64,000 nt of DNA from Bacillota bacterium (GTDB lineage Bacteria; Bacillota; Clostridia; Acetivibrionales; DSM-1351): contig JAEYTP010000142.1 in the NCBI GenBank assembly GCA_023433945.1, forward strand, positions 62,001 through 126,000. Reading direction: 5' to 3'. A program made the position numbers and the translations under genes. Below the pieces are notes generated by a model. That model searched no databases. It was not told where the DNA came from and was given only the letters and a program-made list of their open reading frames with translations. Positions 8,396 through 17,239 of the stretch are shown here, piece after piece; position 1 is the first letter of the stretch; every line of letters starts with the position of its first letter.

Positions 8396-9565
8396 TTAAA
8401 CCACATGCAATATAGCACATTTTAAGTACTCTGTTTCAGTGGAAGCCAACAAAACAGGATGGTCCTTTGCTTGCGAGCGATATTCTATTAGTCGTACCTT
8501 TCGCTTCGAATCAGCAGCTGCATCGTAAAGTATATCCATAAATAATTCCGAATCAACATGGTGAGAGCAGGAACAGGTTATCAGAAAGCCCCCGCTATTT
8601 ATTATTTTCATAGCTCGGAGGTTAATCTCCTTATACCCTCTGACAGCACCCTCTACAGCATTTCTTGTCTTGGTAAAAGCTGGTGGGTCGAGGATTATTG
8701 TATCAAACATTTCTCCTTTGTCATAAAAATCTCTTAGGATATCAAAGGTGTTTGCGGCCTGAAACTTTACTACATCTTGGAGGCCGTTTAGATGTGCATT
8801 TTTTGTTGCATATTCGACCGCATGCTCAGATATATCAATACCAAGAACACTCTTAGCCCCATATAAACCGGCATGTAGAGCAAATGATCCTGTATGGGTA
8901 AAACAATCCATAACCTTAGCATCTTTTACGAACGGTGCTATAGCAGCCCGGTTTTCTTTTTGGTCTAGGAAGAAACCTGTTTTTTGGCCATTCTCAACAT
9001 CAACCATAAATCTGACACCGTTTTCAATCATTTCTACAGTTGTATCAAATTTACCCTTGAGAAATCCCTTTTGCTGAGGAAGCCCTTCTAGTTCTCTTAC
9101 AGGAACATCATTGCGTTCAAAGATTCCCCTTGGTTTTATTATTTGGTCCAATATGTCAACGATTTGTGGTTTAAATCTGTCCATACCTAACGCGAGCGTT
9201 TGAACAACAAGAATATCCGAAAACTTATCAACAACGAGAGCAGGCAAGAAATCGGATTCTGCAAAAACAGCCCTGCAACTATTGGTATCAGCAACTATCT
9301 TTCTATACTCCCATGCAGCGTTTATTCTTTTGTATAGAAAATCGTAGTTAATCTCTTCTTGTTCATAGGTAAGCATCCTTATGGTAATTTGAGATTTAGG
9401 ATTTATATAGCCCCTTCCAAGAAACTTGTTCTTGAAGCTGTAAACATCTACAATATCTCCAGGGTAAATGTCTCCGGTTGTATGAGAGATATCGCTTTTA
9501 AAAATCCAGGGGTGGCCATATTCTACCCTGCTTTCTTTACCTTTAACTATAAATGCTTTTGACAT
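8396..9565 (-). CDS. Class I SAM-dependent rRNA methyltransferase, RlmI-like
   Basis: 389 aa. An N-terminal PUA domain (VKGKESRVEYGHPWIFKSDI) is followed by an RlmI/RlmK-type central region with NGQKTGFFLDQKENR and a Rossmann methyltransferase fold. SAM-binding motif I is VMDCFTHTGSFALHAG, then ILDPPAF (motif IV) and a C-terminal CSCSHHV. Enzymes of this family make 5-methylcytosine in 23S rRNA (RlmI, C1962 in E. coli), or related marks. It is probably co-transcribed after the DUF896 gene 3 nt upstream. The exact target base is inferred. Confidence 0.9.
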   Translation of the reverse strand: MSKAFIVKGKESRVEYGHPWIFKSDISHTTGDIYPGDIVDVYSFKNKFLGRGYINPKSQITIRMLTYEQEEINYDFLYKRINAAWEYRKIVADTNSCRAVFAESDFLPALVVDKFSDILVVQTLALGMDRFKPQIVDILDQIIKPRGIFERNDVPVRELEGLPQQKGFLKGKFDTTVEMIENGVRFMVDVENGQKTGFFLDQKENRAAIAPFVKDAKVMDCFTHTGSFALHAGLYGAKSVLGIDISEHAVEYATKNAHLNGLQDVVKFQAANTFDILRDFYDKGEMFDTIILDPPAFTKTRNAVEGAVRGYKEINLRAMKIINSGGFLITCSCSHHVDSELFMDILYDAAADSKRKVRLIEYRSQAKDHPVLLASTETEYLKCAILHVV

Positions 9566-9568
9566 ATT

Positions 9569-9769
9569 TTAATCCTTCCTTAGGCTTTTTCTATTGCCTT
9601 CTTTGTCTACAATAACTACGTTATCTAAAGTTGCCTTTAGGTTGGCTTTAAATGAAGCTATATACTCTTTCCTAAGGATATCTCTCTCTGCTAATTCTTC
9701 TTCAGAAAGTGCAGTATTTTTTGCTTTTTTAGCAAGTTCATTGAGTCTTTCAATTTTACTGTTTTCCAT
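9569..9769 (-). CDS. DUF896 family protein (YnzC-like)
   Basis: 66-aa cytoplasmic protein. The N-terminus KIERLNELAKKAKNTALSEE and the following EELAERDILRKEYIASFK form the helical hairpin that defines DUF896/UPF0291, small proteins of unknown function common in Firmicutes. Length is normal. The ATG is preceded by a purine-rich site (GGGAAAAAC). It lies 3 nt upstream of the rRNA methyltransferase gene, so the two form an operon; no functional link is known. Confidence 0.9.
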   Translation of the reverse strand: MENSKIERLNELAKKAKNTALSEEELAERDILRKEYIASFKANLKATLDNVVIVDKEGNRKSLRKD

Positions 9770-10051
9770 GTTTTTCCCTTCAATATAAGAATTTATATTC
9801 TATATGACCTTCATATTTTATCCAAATACTATTTAATTCATAAACTTAAAACATTATAGCAAAAATTCTGATTCAACTCAAATAAATATAATAAAAAGTG
9901 CTATCATTTATAAAATTATAGAGGAATTTTTTGGATTGTGCAGAATGTATTATTAATAGACATTTTATTACTACATAATGCACTACTTTTAGAAAACGCA
10001 ATACGACAGGATAGCTTTTTAACTTATTTATACAATAATTGAGGTGGTTTC
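9770..10051. other. Divergent intergenic region before the chemosensory cluster
   Basis: 282 bp of very AT-rich sequence between the divergent DUF896 gene and the histidine kinase gene. It should hold both promoters. I see no convincing -35/-10 pair, riboswitch or small gene in it. Confidence 0.5.
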
Positions 10052-11947
10052 TTGAGTACTTTTAGCATTAACGAGCTAGTAGATATTGATGTTTTACGTA
10101 AATTGGTTAACAGTCTTTATGATGCCGCAGGCATTCCTGTCGGCATTCTTGATGACCAGGGCGATGTCCTAGCAATGGTGGGGTGGAGGAACTTTTGTAA
10201 AAATACCCATCTTGCTAATCCAGAATGCAAAAAAAAGTGTGATTCTAGTCTTAATTATATTATCAATAATGTCTGGAAAGGCACAATTAAATATAGTTGC
10301 CAAAATGGCTTAAATGAGATAGGCGTACCGGTTATGGTCGATGGCTTTCATGTGGCTACCATAATAATTGGTCAGTTCTGGTATGAGGATGAATTGATAG
10401 ATGAGGCTTATTTCAGAAGTCAAGCTGTAGAATGCGGTTTGGATGAAGATAATTATATATCGGAAATACGTTGTCTGCCAAGGTATTCAAGAATAAAGCT
10501 TAATAGCATTATAGACTACTATAATAATTTGCTTACTATGCTTATCGAAAACAATATGATAAGGATGAAATTTGACAAGGTTAAATCCCAGGTGGACAAA
10601 AAACAAAAGGGGCTTAGAATGCTAAATCTCCTGTACAGCAATAGCTCAAAGATTGTTGAACTGCAGGATAGACTAGAAAGCGTTCAAAAAATAATATTAG
10701 ATACTTTGAATGTTGATTATGTATCCATTTATATATATGATGAAGTTTACAAGATGTTAGTGCTATACTCTACATCGGGATTGAGTGAGGAATTTGCTAG
10801 TCTGTTTAAACATGTGTCTCCAGGAGTAGGTATCATGGGCCAGACATATGTTGAAAGGCAAAGAAATATGTCACTATCAAAGAATATACCTGACCAGGAG
10901 CATGCATCGCTGTATATCAATGAAGGCATTAAGTTGGCTGGCTGCTACCCTATTGTATTTGAAAAAAATTGCTTGGGTGTTATTTTCTTTGGATACAAAA
11001 GAATGGCTGCTTTCTCTGAAGAAGACCACTTTTTTATGGATAGTATTTGTAACTTTATAGCTATTATACTCAATAACTCAATACTGATGAACCAGCTAAA
11101 AAAGGAGCTTGAGGATAGAATTAATCTTCAGCAAAATCTTTCAAAAGTCAATTGTGAGGTAGAAAATGCAATAGAAGAGGCCAAGAGGGTTAGGAGTGTA
11201 TTCCGATATAACTTAAGCCATGAGTTGCGAACCCCCATGAATGGAATATTCGGAATGGTTCAATTGCTTGAGTTGGAGGATTTGAATGAGGAGCAGAAAA
11301 GTACAGTCAATGTTTTGAAGGAATCCACTCAGAAGATGATAGAGCTTATAAATAATATTTCCGAAATGATAATGATAGAAACAGGACAGATTACAAAACA
11401 GGAGCGTACATTCAAAGTAGAGGAAATACTTACTGGTTTGGCAGATGCATTTCACAGCAGATTGTGTGAAAAGAACAATACTTTTAAATATGTTATTAGC
11501 GACAATATGCCAAGGGCATTAGTTGGTGATGTAGAGAAGATATCTATAATTTTAAAGCAGATTGTTGACAATGCAATAAAGTTTACTGACAAGGGTAATG
11601 TTAATGTGTCAGCCGAAGCGGTTTTCCAATCAGATAGTTCTGAGGAACTTGAGTTGTGCTTCACAATAACTGATACAGGTATAGGCTTTGATATGTCAAA
11701 GGTGTCAGAATTGTTCCAACCCTACACTCAAGCTGATGAATCACATACAAGAAAATATGGCGGCTTTGGATTGGGGCTTGCAATAAGTCATGATCTAGCA
11801 CGTGTACTTAGCGGTAAAATCGAAGTTAGCAGCAAGCCAAATCAAGGTAGTACGTTTACTGTAAGGCTACCCGTAAAAAAAGCAAAAAATGAAATTGAAC
11901 CTGCATATTCGTTCTATAAAAAAGAGCTAAAGGCTTTTATATTTTAA
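10052..11947 (+). CDS. Soluble hybrid-sensing histidine kinase: PocR-GAF-HisKA-HATPase
   Basis: 631 aa with no membrane segment. The N-terminal PocR sensory domain (about 8-165) contains the cysteine set C49, C59, C63 and C83. A GAF domain follows (about 205-345), then a coiled coil, a HisKA box RYNLSHELRTPMNG with the phospho-acceptor at H390, and a HATPase domain (NAIKFTDKG, DTGIGFD, YGGFGLGLA). PocR domains are known or predicted to bind small molecules, such as hydrocarbon diols, in the cytoplasm. It starts at TTG 10052 with GAGGTGG at 10041-10047. It heads a cluster with CheY, CheA, CheB and CheW homologues, so its partner receiver is probably the next gene or the one at 15212. The ligand is unknown. 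Confidence 0.9.
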   Translation: MSTFSINELVDIDVLRKLVNSLYDAAGIPVGILDDQGDVLAMVGWRNFCKNTHLANPECKKKCDSSLNYIINNVWKGTIKYSCQNGLNEIGVPVMVDGFHVATIIIGQFWYEDELIDEAYFRSQAVECGLDEDNYISEIRCLPRYSRIKLNSIIDYYNNLLTMLIENNMIRMKFDKVKSQVDKKQKGLRMLNLLYSNSSKIVELQDRLESVQKIILDTLNVDYVSIYIYDEVYKMLVLYSTSGLSEEFASLFKHVSPGVGIMGQTYVERQRNMSLSKNIPDQEHASLYINEGIKLAGCYPIVFEKNCLGVIFFGYKRMAAFSEEDHFFMDSICNFIAIILNNSILMNQLKKELEDRINLQQNLSKVNCEVENAIEEAKRVRSVFRYNLSHELRTPMNGIFGMVQLLELEDLNEEQKSTVNVLKESTQKMIELINNISEMIMIETGQITKQERTFKVEEILTGLADAFHSRLCEKNNTFKYVISDNMPRALVGDVEKISIILKQIVDNAIKFTDKGNVNVSAEAVFQSDSSEELELCFTITDTGIGFDMSKVSELFQPYTQADESHTRKYGGFGLGLAISHDLARVLSGKIEVSSKPNQGSTFTVRLPVKKAKNEIEPAYSFYKKELKAFIF

Positions 11948-11979
11948 TAGCATTTACATGATGGGAAAGGAAATGTTTA

Positions 11980-12342
11980 TTGTATATGAAACGAGTAATG
12001 ATTGTTGATGATGCCGGGATAATGCGAGCATCTCTTAAAGTTATGTTAGAGAAGAATGGATATGAGGTATGTGGTGAAGCGGAAAACGGGATTGTAGCAG
12101 TCAGTAAATACAAGGAATTACTACCTGATATTATTACAATGGATATTACCATGCCATTGATGGATGGCATAAAAGCGTTAAATGCTATAAAAGCAATAAA
12201 TAAGGATGTTAAGGTTCTCATGCTCTCTGCTATGGGACAGGATGCACTAGTTGCTGAAGCAGTTCTAAGCGGGGCTAGGGGTTTTGTTGTGAAACCTTTT
12301 AAAGAAGAAGTTTTGATAAATGCATTAAAAAAACTAGAATAA
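11980..12342 (+). CDS. CheY-like single-domain response regulator
   Basis: 120 aa, receiver domain only: acidic pair D10-D11, phospho-acceptor D55 (IITMDITMP), S83 (LMLSAMG) and K105 (GFVVKPF). The start is TTG 11980, with AAAGGA 8 nt upstream; ATG 11986 is too far from it. There is no output domain, so it acts by protein contact, as CheY does. It sits between the PocR kinase and the CheA homologue and could accept phosphate from either. Motor binding cannot be assumed because no flagellar genes are present. Confidence 0.92.
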   Translation: MYMKRVMIVDDAGIMRASLKVMLEKNGYEVCGEAENGIVAVSKYKELLPDIITMDITMPLMDGIKALNAIKAINKDVKVLMLSAMGQDALVAEAVLSGARGFVVKPFKEEVLINALKKLE

Positions 12343-12379
12343 CATTCTAGCATTTATATAGTTTGAAAGGATCATAGCT

Positions 12380-14044
12380 ATGGATATAATGCAAAATACT
12401 GATCCAACGCAAAATGCTGACCCAATGCTGGATATGTTTATATATGAAACAAATCAGCTGATTGAACAGTTAGATGAGATATTACTCAATATGGAGAAGA
12501 ATAACAATTTATGTACCGAAGGCATAAATGAAATATTCAGAATAATGCATACTATCAAGGGCTCTGCTGCTATGATGATGTTTGAAAATATTGCAGCTGC
12601 TGCTCATAGCATGGAGGACTTATTTTATTATATCCGCGAAAAACAGCTAAATACTGCAGATTTCTCTGGAGTTTGCGATTTAGTTTTAGAGGCATCTGAT
12701 TTTATTAAAGACGAAATTTCAAAAATTAACGTGGGATTGAATGATAGGGGGTCTGAAAAGACTTTAACTACAAAACTCAAAGACTATCTTGGACAGCTTA
12801 CCAATCAATTTGGAGAGTACAAAAAGGAATTTACGGAGGAGCAAAAAGAACGTTTTTACATAACACCCAAGAATTTTCTAAAGGAAGTGAAGGGCTATAA
12901 GGCCCAGGTTTTCTTTCAGGAAGATTGTGAAATGGAGAATATAAGAGCATTTTCTCTAGTACATAGCATTAATGAATTTTGTTCGGAGTTACACTACTGG
13001 CCCTCAAAGCTTATAGAGGATTCAAGTACCTGTAAGACAATTCAAAAATCTGGATTTTCAATGTATTTCAAGAGCAGCGAGGCTTATGAGGATATTTACA
13101 ATCAGTTTGAGCAGGCTATGCTGATAAAAAACTTCCAGCTCAATGTGGTAGAAGACTTTGAAGGACTAGTGAATAATTTATCGGCTGAGAAGGCTACTCA
13201 CAAATCAAGTTCGGTTTTTTCATCAAAGGGCGCTACTAAACCTTTTAGACAAAATATGATAAGTGTAAATATATCAAAGGTTGACAAACTGTTTGATTTA
13301 GTGAGTGAAATAGCGATAACGCAAGATGTGATTGCTAATAACCAGGAGATAAATAACCCTGAACAGGATAGCGTATATCAGTCAGTAAAGCATTTGAAAA
13401 AATTGACTGACGAACTACAGGACGTTATATTATCAATCAGAGTTATGCCAATGGCAGTGATTTTCCATAAGGTCAAGAGAATAGTACGAGATATGGGAAA
13501 AAAACTAGATAAACAAGTTGAACTTACAATTGAAGGTGAAGACACAGAGATTGATAAAAACATAATAGATAAGCTAACTGACCCTATTATACATATTATA
13601 AGAAATGCAATGGACCATGGAATTGAAGGTACAAAAGAGAGAATTTCAAAGCAAAAACCCGAAACCGGAAAGATTCTCGTATCAGTAAAGAATACGCAGA
13701 GAACAATTGTGGTAACGGTTAGCGATGATGGTGCAGGTGTTAATGAGGAAAGAATTTTGGAAAAAGCCAGAGAGAAGGGTCTTATTGATAAAAGTCAGGA
13801 TGAAGTAACCGACGAAGAGATATATTCATTGCTGATGCTTCCGGGTCTCACTACTACTGAGAACGTTACAGAGTACTCTGGAAGGGGTGTAGGTATGGAT
13901 GTCGTCAAGCAAAATATTGACATAATTGGTGGTAGCATATCTATAGATAGTGAGAAGGACAAGGGGACAACCGTTACCATTACGATACCTCTAGCCATTA
14001 GTAATAGAGATGATTATCAGATGTCAAAGGGATACCCTACATAA
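12380..14044 (+). CDS. cheA: CheA-type histidine kinase lacking the P5 (CheW-like) domain
   Basis: 554 aa. The P1/Hpt domain has the phosphorylation site H57 (IMHTIKGSAAMM). A P2-like segment follows (about 165-270). P3 dimerisation begins ISVNISKVDKLFDLVSEIA, and P4 carries the ATP-site motifs IIRNAMDHGIEG, VSDDGAGV and GRGVGMDVV. The protein then ends with TVTITIPLAISNRDDYQ plus about nine residues, exactly where other CheA proteins enter P5, the CheW-like domain that docks onto receptors. Only 73 nt separate the stop from cheB, so P5 was not lost by a frameshift. A separate CheW lies at 16635. The N-terminus holds an 18-bp tandem duplication (12392-12427). Confidence 0.92.
   Translation: MDIMQNTDPTQNADPMLDMFIYETNQLIEQLDEILLNMEKNNNLCTEGINEIFRIMHTIKGSAAMMMFENIAAAAHSMEDLFYYIREKQLNTADFSGVCDLVLEASDFIKDEISKINVGLNDRGSEKTLTTKLKDYLGQLTNQFGEYKKEFTEEQKERFYITPKNFLKEVKGYKAQVFFQEDCEMENIRAFSLVHSINEFCSELHYWPSKLIEDSSTCKTIQKSGFSMYFKSSEAYEDIYNQFEQAMLIKNFQLNVVEDFEGLVNNLSAEKATHKSSSVFSSKGATKPFRQNMISVNISKVDKLFDLVSEIAITQDVIANNQEINNPEQDSVYQSVKHLKKLTDELQDVILSIRVMPMAVIFHKVKRIVRDMGKKLDKQVELTIEGEDTEIDKNIIDKLTDPIIHIIRNAMDHGIEGTKERISKQKPETGKILVSVKNTQRTIVVTVSDDGAGVNEERILEKAREKGLIDKSQDEVTDEEIYSLLMLPGLTTTENVTEYSGRGVGMDVVKQNIDIIGGSISIDSEKDKGTTVTITIPLAISNRDDYQMSKGYPT
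12392..12427 (+). repeat. In-frame 2 x 18-bp tandem duplication at the cheA N-terminus
   Basis: Two adjacent 18-nt units encode QNTDPT and QNADPM. They differ at three positions, all transitions. The duplication lengthens the unstructured N-terminus before P1 without changing the frame. Confidence 0.85.
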
Positions 14045-14117
14045 TTTATTCCAAAAGTATAAACAATACTTTACAAATGATGGTAAAGACATTTATACTG
14101 TGAAAGGAGTATAACAT

Positions 14118-15161
14118 ATGTTACAAAGGAAAAAGATTAGATTATTAATTGTGGATGATTCTTCATTTTTCAGAGGTGTATTACATAGAGAATTATCAAG
14201 GGACAGTTCTATTGAAATTGTTGGTACTGCTATAGATGCTTATGATGCAAGGGATAAGATTATTAATCTCAAGCCGGATGTATTAACCCTCGATGTAGAA
14301 ATGCCCAAAATGAATGGGATAGATTTTCTGAAAACTCTAATGCCGCAATATCCTATACCGGTAGTTGTTGTGAGCGCAGTGAGTGGAAATGTATTTGATG
14401 CCTTGGATGCGGGGGCTGTTGATTTCGTTACAAAGCCTGGCTTGAATGCTGGAGAAAACTATGATACATTTGTTCAGGAATTAATTGTCAAGATAAAAAT
14501 TGCTTCCACAGCAAAGGTTTCTCATTACAAAGTTATAACAGACAGAACAGTTTCTACAAAAAAGAGTAATAGCTTTCATCAAACCAGTGATAGGGTCATT
14601 GCTATTGGTGCATCAACAGGTGGTACCGAGGCTATATATAATGTTATTAAAGATTTACCCCGTAGTTTTCCGGGAATAGTGATTGTTCAACATATGCCAC
14701 CGGTTTTTACTAAAATGTTTGCTGAAAGGTTGAACAATACCTGTCAGATGAGCGTAAAAGAAGCCAGTGATGGCGATGTAGTAATGGCAGGTCAGGTACT
14801 TATTGCTGCGGGTGATAATCATATGGAGCTTAGAAAAGGTAGTGGCGGGTACTACGTAAAATGCTATAGTGGGAAAAAGGTAAGTGGACATTGCCCATCA
14901 GTGGATGTTCTGTTTGAATCAGTTGCAAAGTATGCCGGAAAACGAGCAGTAGGGATTATTTTGACTGGTATGGGCAGCGATGGAGCAAAAGGCTTGTTAT
15001 CCATGAGACAAGCAGGATGCTTTACAATAGGTCAGGATGAAAAAAGCTGTGTGGTGTATGGCATGCCAATGGTTGCAAACAATATTGGAGCAGTAGAACA
15101 ACAGGCAAAACTGCAGGATATTCCACGGATATTGAATAAGTATTTAGCTTCAAATAAGTAA
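14118..15161 (+). CDS. cheB: Chemotaxis methylesterase/glutamine deamidase CheB
   Basis: 347 aa. The N-terminal receiver domain has D13-D14, phospho-acceptor D59 (VLTLDVEMPKMNG) and TKPG. A linker follows, then the CheB catalytic domain with the triad S166 (IGASTGGTEA), H192 (VQHMPPVFT) and D288 (TGMGSDGAKG). CheB removes methyl groups from receptor glutamates or deamidates glutamines when phosphorylated. All catalytic residues are intact. ATG 14118 follows AAAGGAG at 14102-14108. No cheR methyltransferase is in the window, so the methylation partner must lie elsewhere or be absent. Confidence 0.95.
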   Translation: MLQRKKIRLLIVDDSSFFRGVLHRELSRDSSIEIVGTAIDAYDARDKIINLKPDVLTLDVEMPKMNGIDFLKTLMPQYPIPVVVVSAVSGNVFDALDAGAVDFVTKPGLNAGENYDTFVQELIVKIKIASTAKVSHYKVITDRTVSTKKSNSFHQTSDRVIAIGASTGGTEAIYNVIKDLPRSFPGIVIVQHMPPVFTKMFAERLNNTCQMSVKEASDGDVVMAGQVLIAAGDNHMELRKGSGGYYVKCYSGKKVSGHCPSVDVLFESVAKYAGKRAVGIILTGMGSDGAKGLLSMRQAGCFTIGQDEKSCVVYGMPMVANNIGAVEQQAKLQDIPRILNKYLASNK

Positions 15162-15211
15162 AATAATGTTTGGCTTTACCAATGATAGTTGTTGGTAGAT
15201 AGGAGGTTTAT

Positions 15212-15595
15212 ATGAGAGTGCTAATAGCTGAAGACGATTTTGCAGGTAGAAAATTGCTGCAGAAGTTTTTATCCCAGTTCGGTCAGTGCGATATAGCTGT
15301 TGACGGTGTAGAAGCGCTGGATTTGTTTATGGCGTCAATAGTAGACAAACATCCATATGATTTGATTTGTCTAGATGTTATGATGCCAAAGCTAGACGGT
15401 ATTACCTTGTTAAAGATGTTTCGTAATCTTGAGAAGGAAAAGGAATGTAAAGCTTCAAAAATAATAATGATTACTGCATTAAATGATAGAGATACCGTAA
15501 CTCAATCGTACGAGAGTGGATGTCAGGCATTTGCATGGAAACCTATTGACCTGGATAAGTTCAGACAAGTACTCGAAAAGTTAAGTTTAATATAG
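15212..15595 (+). CDS. CheY-like single-domain response regulator
   Basis: 127 aa, receiver domain only. AEDD acidic cluster at 7-9, phospho-acceptor D55 (LICLDVMMPKLDG), T in IMITALND and K in AFAWKPID. The segment between strand 2 and helix 2 (MASIVDKHPYD) resembles receivers that pair with hybrid or multi-step kinases. ATG 15212 is preceded by AGGAGG at 15200-15205. It lies 13 nt before a histidine kinase gene, which makes that kinase the likely partner, although the CheA and PocR kinases are also candidates. Confidence 0.92.
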   Translation: MRVLIAEDDFAGRKLLQKFLSQFGQCDIAVDGVEALDLFMASIVDKHPYDLICLDVMMPKLDGITLLKMFRNLEKEKECKASKIIMITALNDRDTVTQSYESGCQAFAWKPIDLDKFRQVLEKLSLI

Positions 15596-15608
15596 ATTTG
15601 GTGATAAT

Positions 15609-16532
15609 ATGAATTCATTACATAAGCTCTTTAAGGTTCAGACAATTATATCGATTATATACTTTTTAATTATTGCCATATTTGGCGTGTTAAACTTTAT
15701 AATTGAAGACCGCACTGCAAGAATTGCTGCCACTATTTCTTTTATAGTAATCAGCATTTGCTATCTGGTCTATATTTTGAACGAGGTATTAAGGATAAGC
15801 TCTGAACTGGCTAATAACAACAAAGAGATGGCAGTAAGCTGTCATGAAATAAACAACATGCTTAGCGGAGTAATTGGTATGTCTAGCTTGTTGGAAATAA
15901 CACAACTTGATAAAGAGCAGAAGGAATATGTTGATATTATGAAGGTATATTCTTCAAACTTGAGGACCCTTCTCAATGATATAATGCTGTTTTCAAGTAT
16001 GGGATTCAAGAAGATGATACTTGAGAATAAATATATCAGTGTACCTCTTTTAGTTAAGCAAGTGTGTAGGCCATATTACACAGAATCAGCTCTCAAAAAT
16101 ATTACCTTTAGCGTAAATATATCAGATGAGCTAAACAACTACATGATATGTACTGACAGTGTTAGGCTAAGCCAAGTGATACATAATTTCCTAAAAAATG
16201 CCTTTAAGTTTACATCAAAGGGTGGAGTAACAGTTAATGTAGGTATAAATAAGCAGGAGGATGATTTTAGAGTATTTTTTGAAATAATAGATTCAGGTAT
16301 AGGAATATCAAAACAGAGTACCGCTCAGATATTCCAGTATTTTATGCAGGCAGATACTGCAAGAGAAAACAGGTATGGCGGCGTGGGCATTGGACTTGCA
16401 ATAAGTAAAAGTATTATTGAGCTTATGGGAGGCAATATAACTTTAGAAACAGAAGAGGGAAGGGGTAGTAAATTTACTGTGGTTATTCCGTGTAAATACA
16501 CACAAATCTCTCAAACTGCCGAACAGAGATGA
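15609..16532 (+). CDS. Membrane histidine kinase, two TM segments and short dimerisation box
   Basis: 307 aa. Two membrane helices (about 11-32 and 40-60) are joined by a loop of only about eight residues, so there is no extracytoplasmic sensor domain. A HisKA-like box reads SCHEINNMLSGVIGM, with H79 as the probable acceptor but INNML in place of the usual LRTPL. The HATPase domain is complete: FLKNAFKFTSKGG, DSGIGIS and YGGVGIGLA. It probably senses through the membrane or through partners. It sits between a receiver and CheW. Activity is inferred; the altered H-box makes phosphatase-biased function possible. Confidence 0.88.
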   Translation: MNSLHKLFKVQTIISIIYFLIIAIFGVLNFIIEDRTARIAATISFIVISICYLVYILNEVLRISSELANNNKEMAVSCHEINNMLSGVIGMSSLLEITQLDKEQKEYVDIMKVYSSNLRTLLNDIMLFSSMGFKKMILENKYISVPLLVKQVCRPYYTESALKNITFSVNISDELNNYMICTDSVRLSQVIHNFLKNAFKFTSKGGVTVNVGINKQEDDFRVFFEIIDSGIGISKQSTAQIFQYFMQADTARENRYGGVGIGLAISKSIIELMGGNITLETEEGRGSKFTVVIPCKYTQISQTAEQR

Positions 16533-16634
16533 CTTTTATATAAAAGAAAACATGTTATTTGTTGTGAGCATTTGTGCTTTAAAAATATCGATTTTTGTGC
16601 TATTATAGTGTTAATATTTACTTGGAGGTGCTAA

Positions 16635-17093
16635 ATGTCAGATATTCAAATTGTAATTTTCTTATTGAATGATGAGTTATGTGCAGTGGAAGCGAGTTGC
16701 GTTCACAAAATTGAGAAATACACGGCATTGACACCTGTTCCTGAAATGCCCAGTTATATAGATGGAGTTTTTGATTTGAGAGGTAGGGTTGTTCCTGTTA
16801 TTAATCTCAACAGAAGATTTGGTTTGGGCGATACTGAGATAACTAAAAAAACCAAAATTATTGTTACGAGCAATGATCAAACACTTATGGGATTTGCTGT
16901 TAATAACGTAATCGAGATTATTAATATAGACTCCTCTCAGGTTGATAGGACAGAGTCGATAATAAATATTAACAACAAGCATTACATAAAGGGTGTTGGC
17001 AAAAAGGATGGAAAGCTATTCTCCATTATTGATTTAAATGCCGTATTAAACAAAGATGAGTTTTCCTTAATTACAGATTCTATAACAAAGTAA
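16635..17093 (+). CDS. cheW: CheW-family coupling protein
   Basis: 152 aa CheW-like domain: IVIFLLNDELCAVEASCV, the VPEMPSYIDGVFDLRGRVVPVINL core that defines the family, and KGVGKKDGKLFSIIDL near the C-terminus. CheW links receptors to the CheA kinase. As CheA here lacks its own CheW-like P5 domain, this protein may be the only link to receptors. ATG 16635 follows TGGAGGTG at 16622-16629. It ends the cluster, directly before a strong terminator. A weak promoter (TTTAAA, 17-nt gap, TATTAT near 16579-16607) may add transcription. Confidence 0.94.
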   Translation: MSDIQIVIFLLNDELCAVEASCVHKIEKYTALTPVPEMPSYIDGVFDLRGRVVPVINLNRRFGLGDTEITKKTKIIVTSNDQTLMGFAVNNVIEIINIDSSQVDRTESIININNKHYIKGVGKKDGKLFSIIDLNAVLNKDEFSLITDSITK

Positions 17094-17107
17094 GAATAGT
17101 TCAAGGG

Positions 17108-17154
17108 GAGCCCCAAAGTTCAGGATTTATCCTGATTGTGGGGTTCTTTTTTTT
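17108..17154 (+). terminator. Intrinsic terminator after cheW
   Basis: A long stem with GAGCCCC (from 17108) pairing with GGGGTTC (to 17146) and an inner CAGGA/TCCTG stem with a 4-nt loop, followed by T8. It ends the seven-gene chemosensory cluster. Confidence 0.92.
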
Positions 17155-17239
17155 GTATAATACTAGATAATATGCAAACTATATTGATATAACTAATCAA
17201 ATCATTGAGTATGATTTATTGCTATCATATAGGAGAATT

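Noticed and set aside
14045..14117. Frameshifted remnant of the CheA P5 domain
   Set aside because: Only 73 nt lie before cheB and none of the three frames encodes CheW-like sequence.
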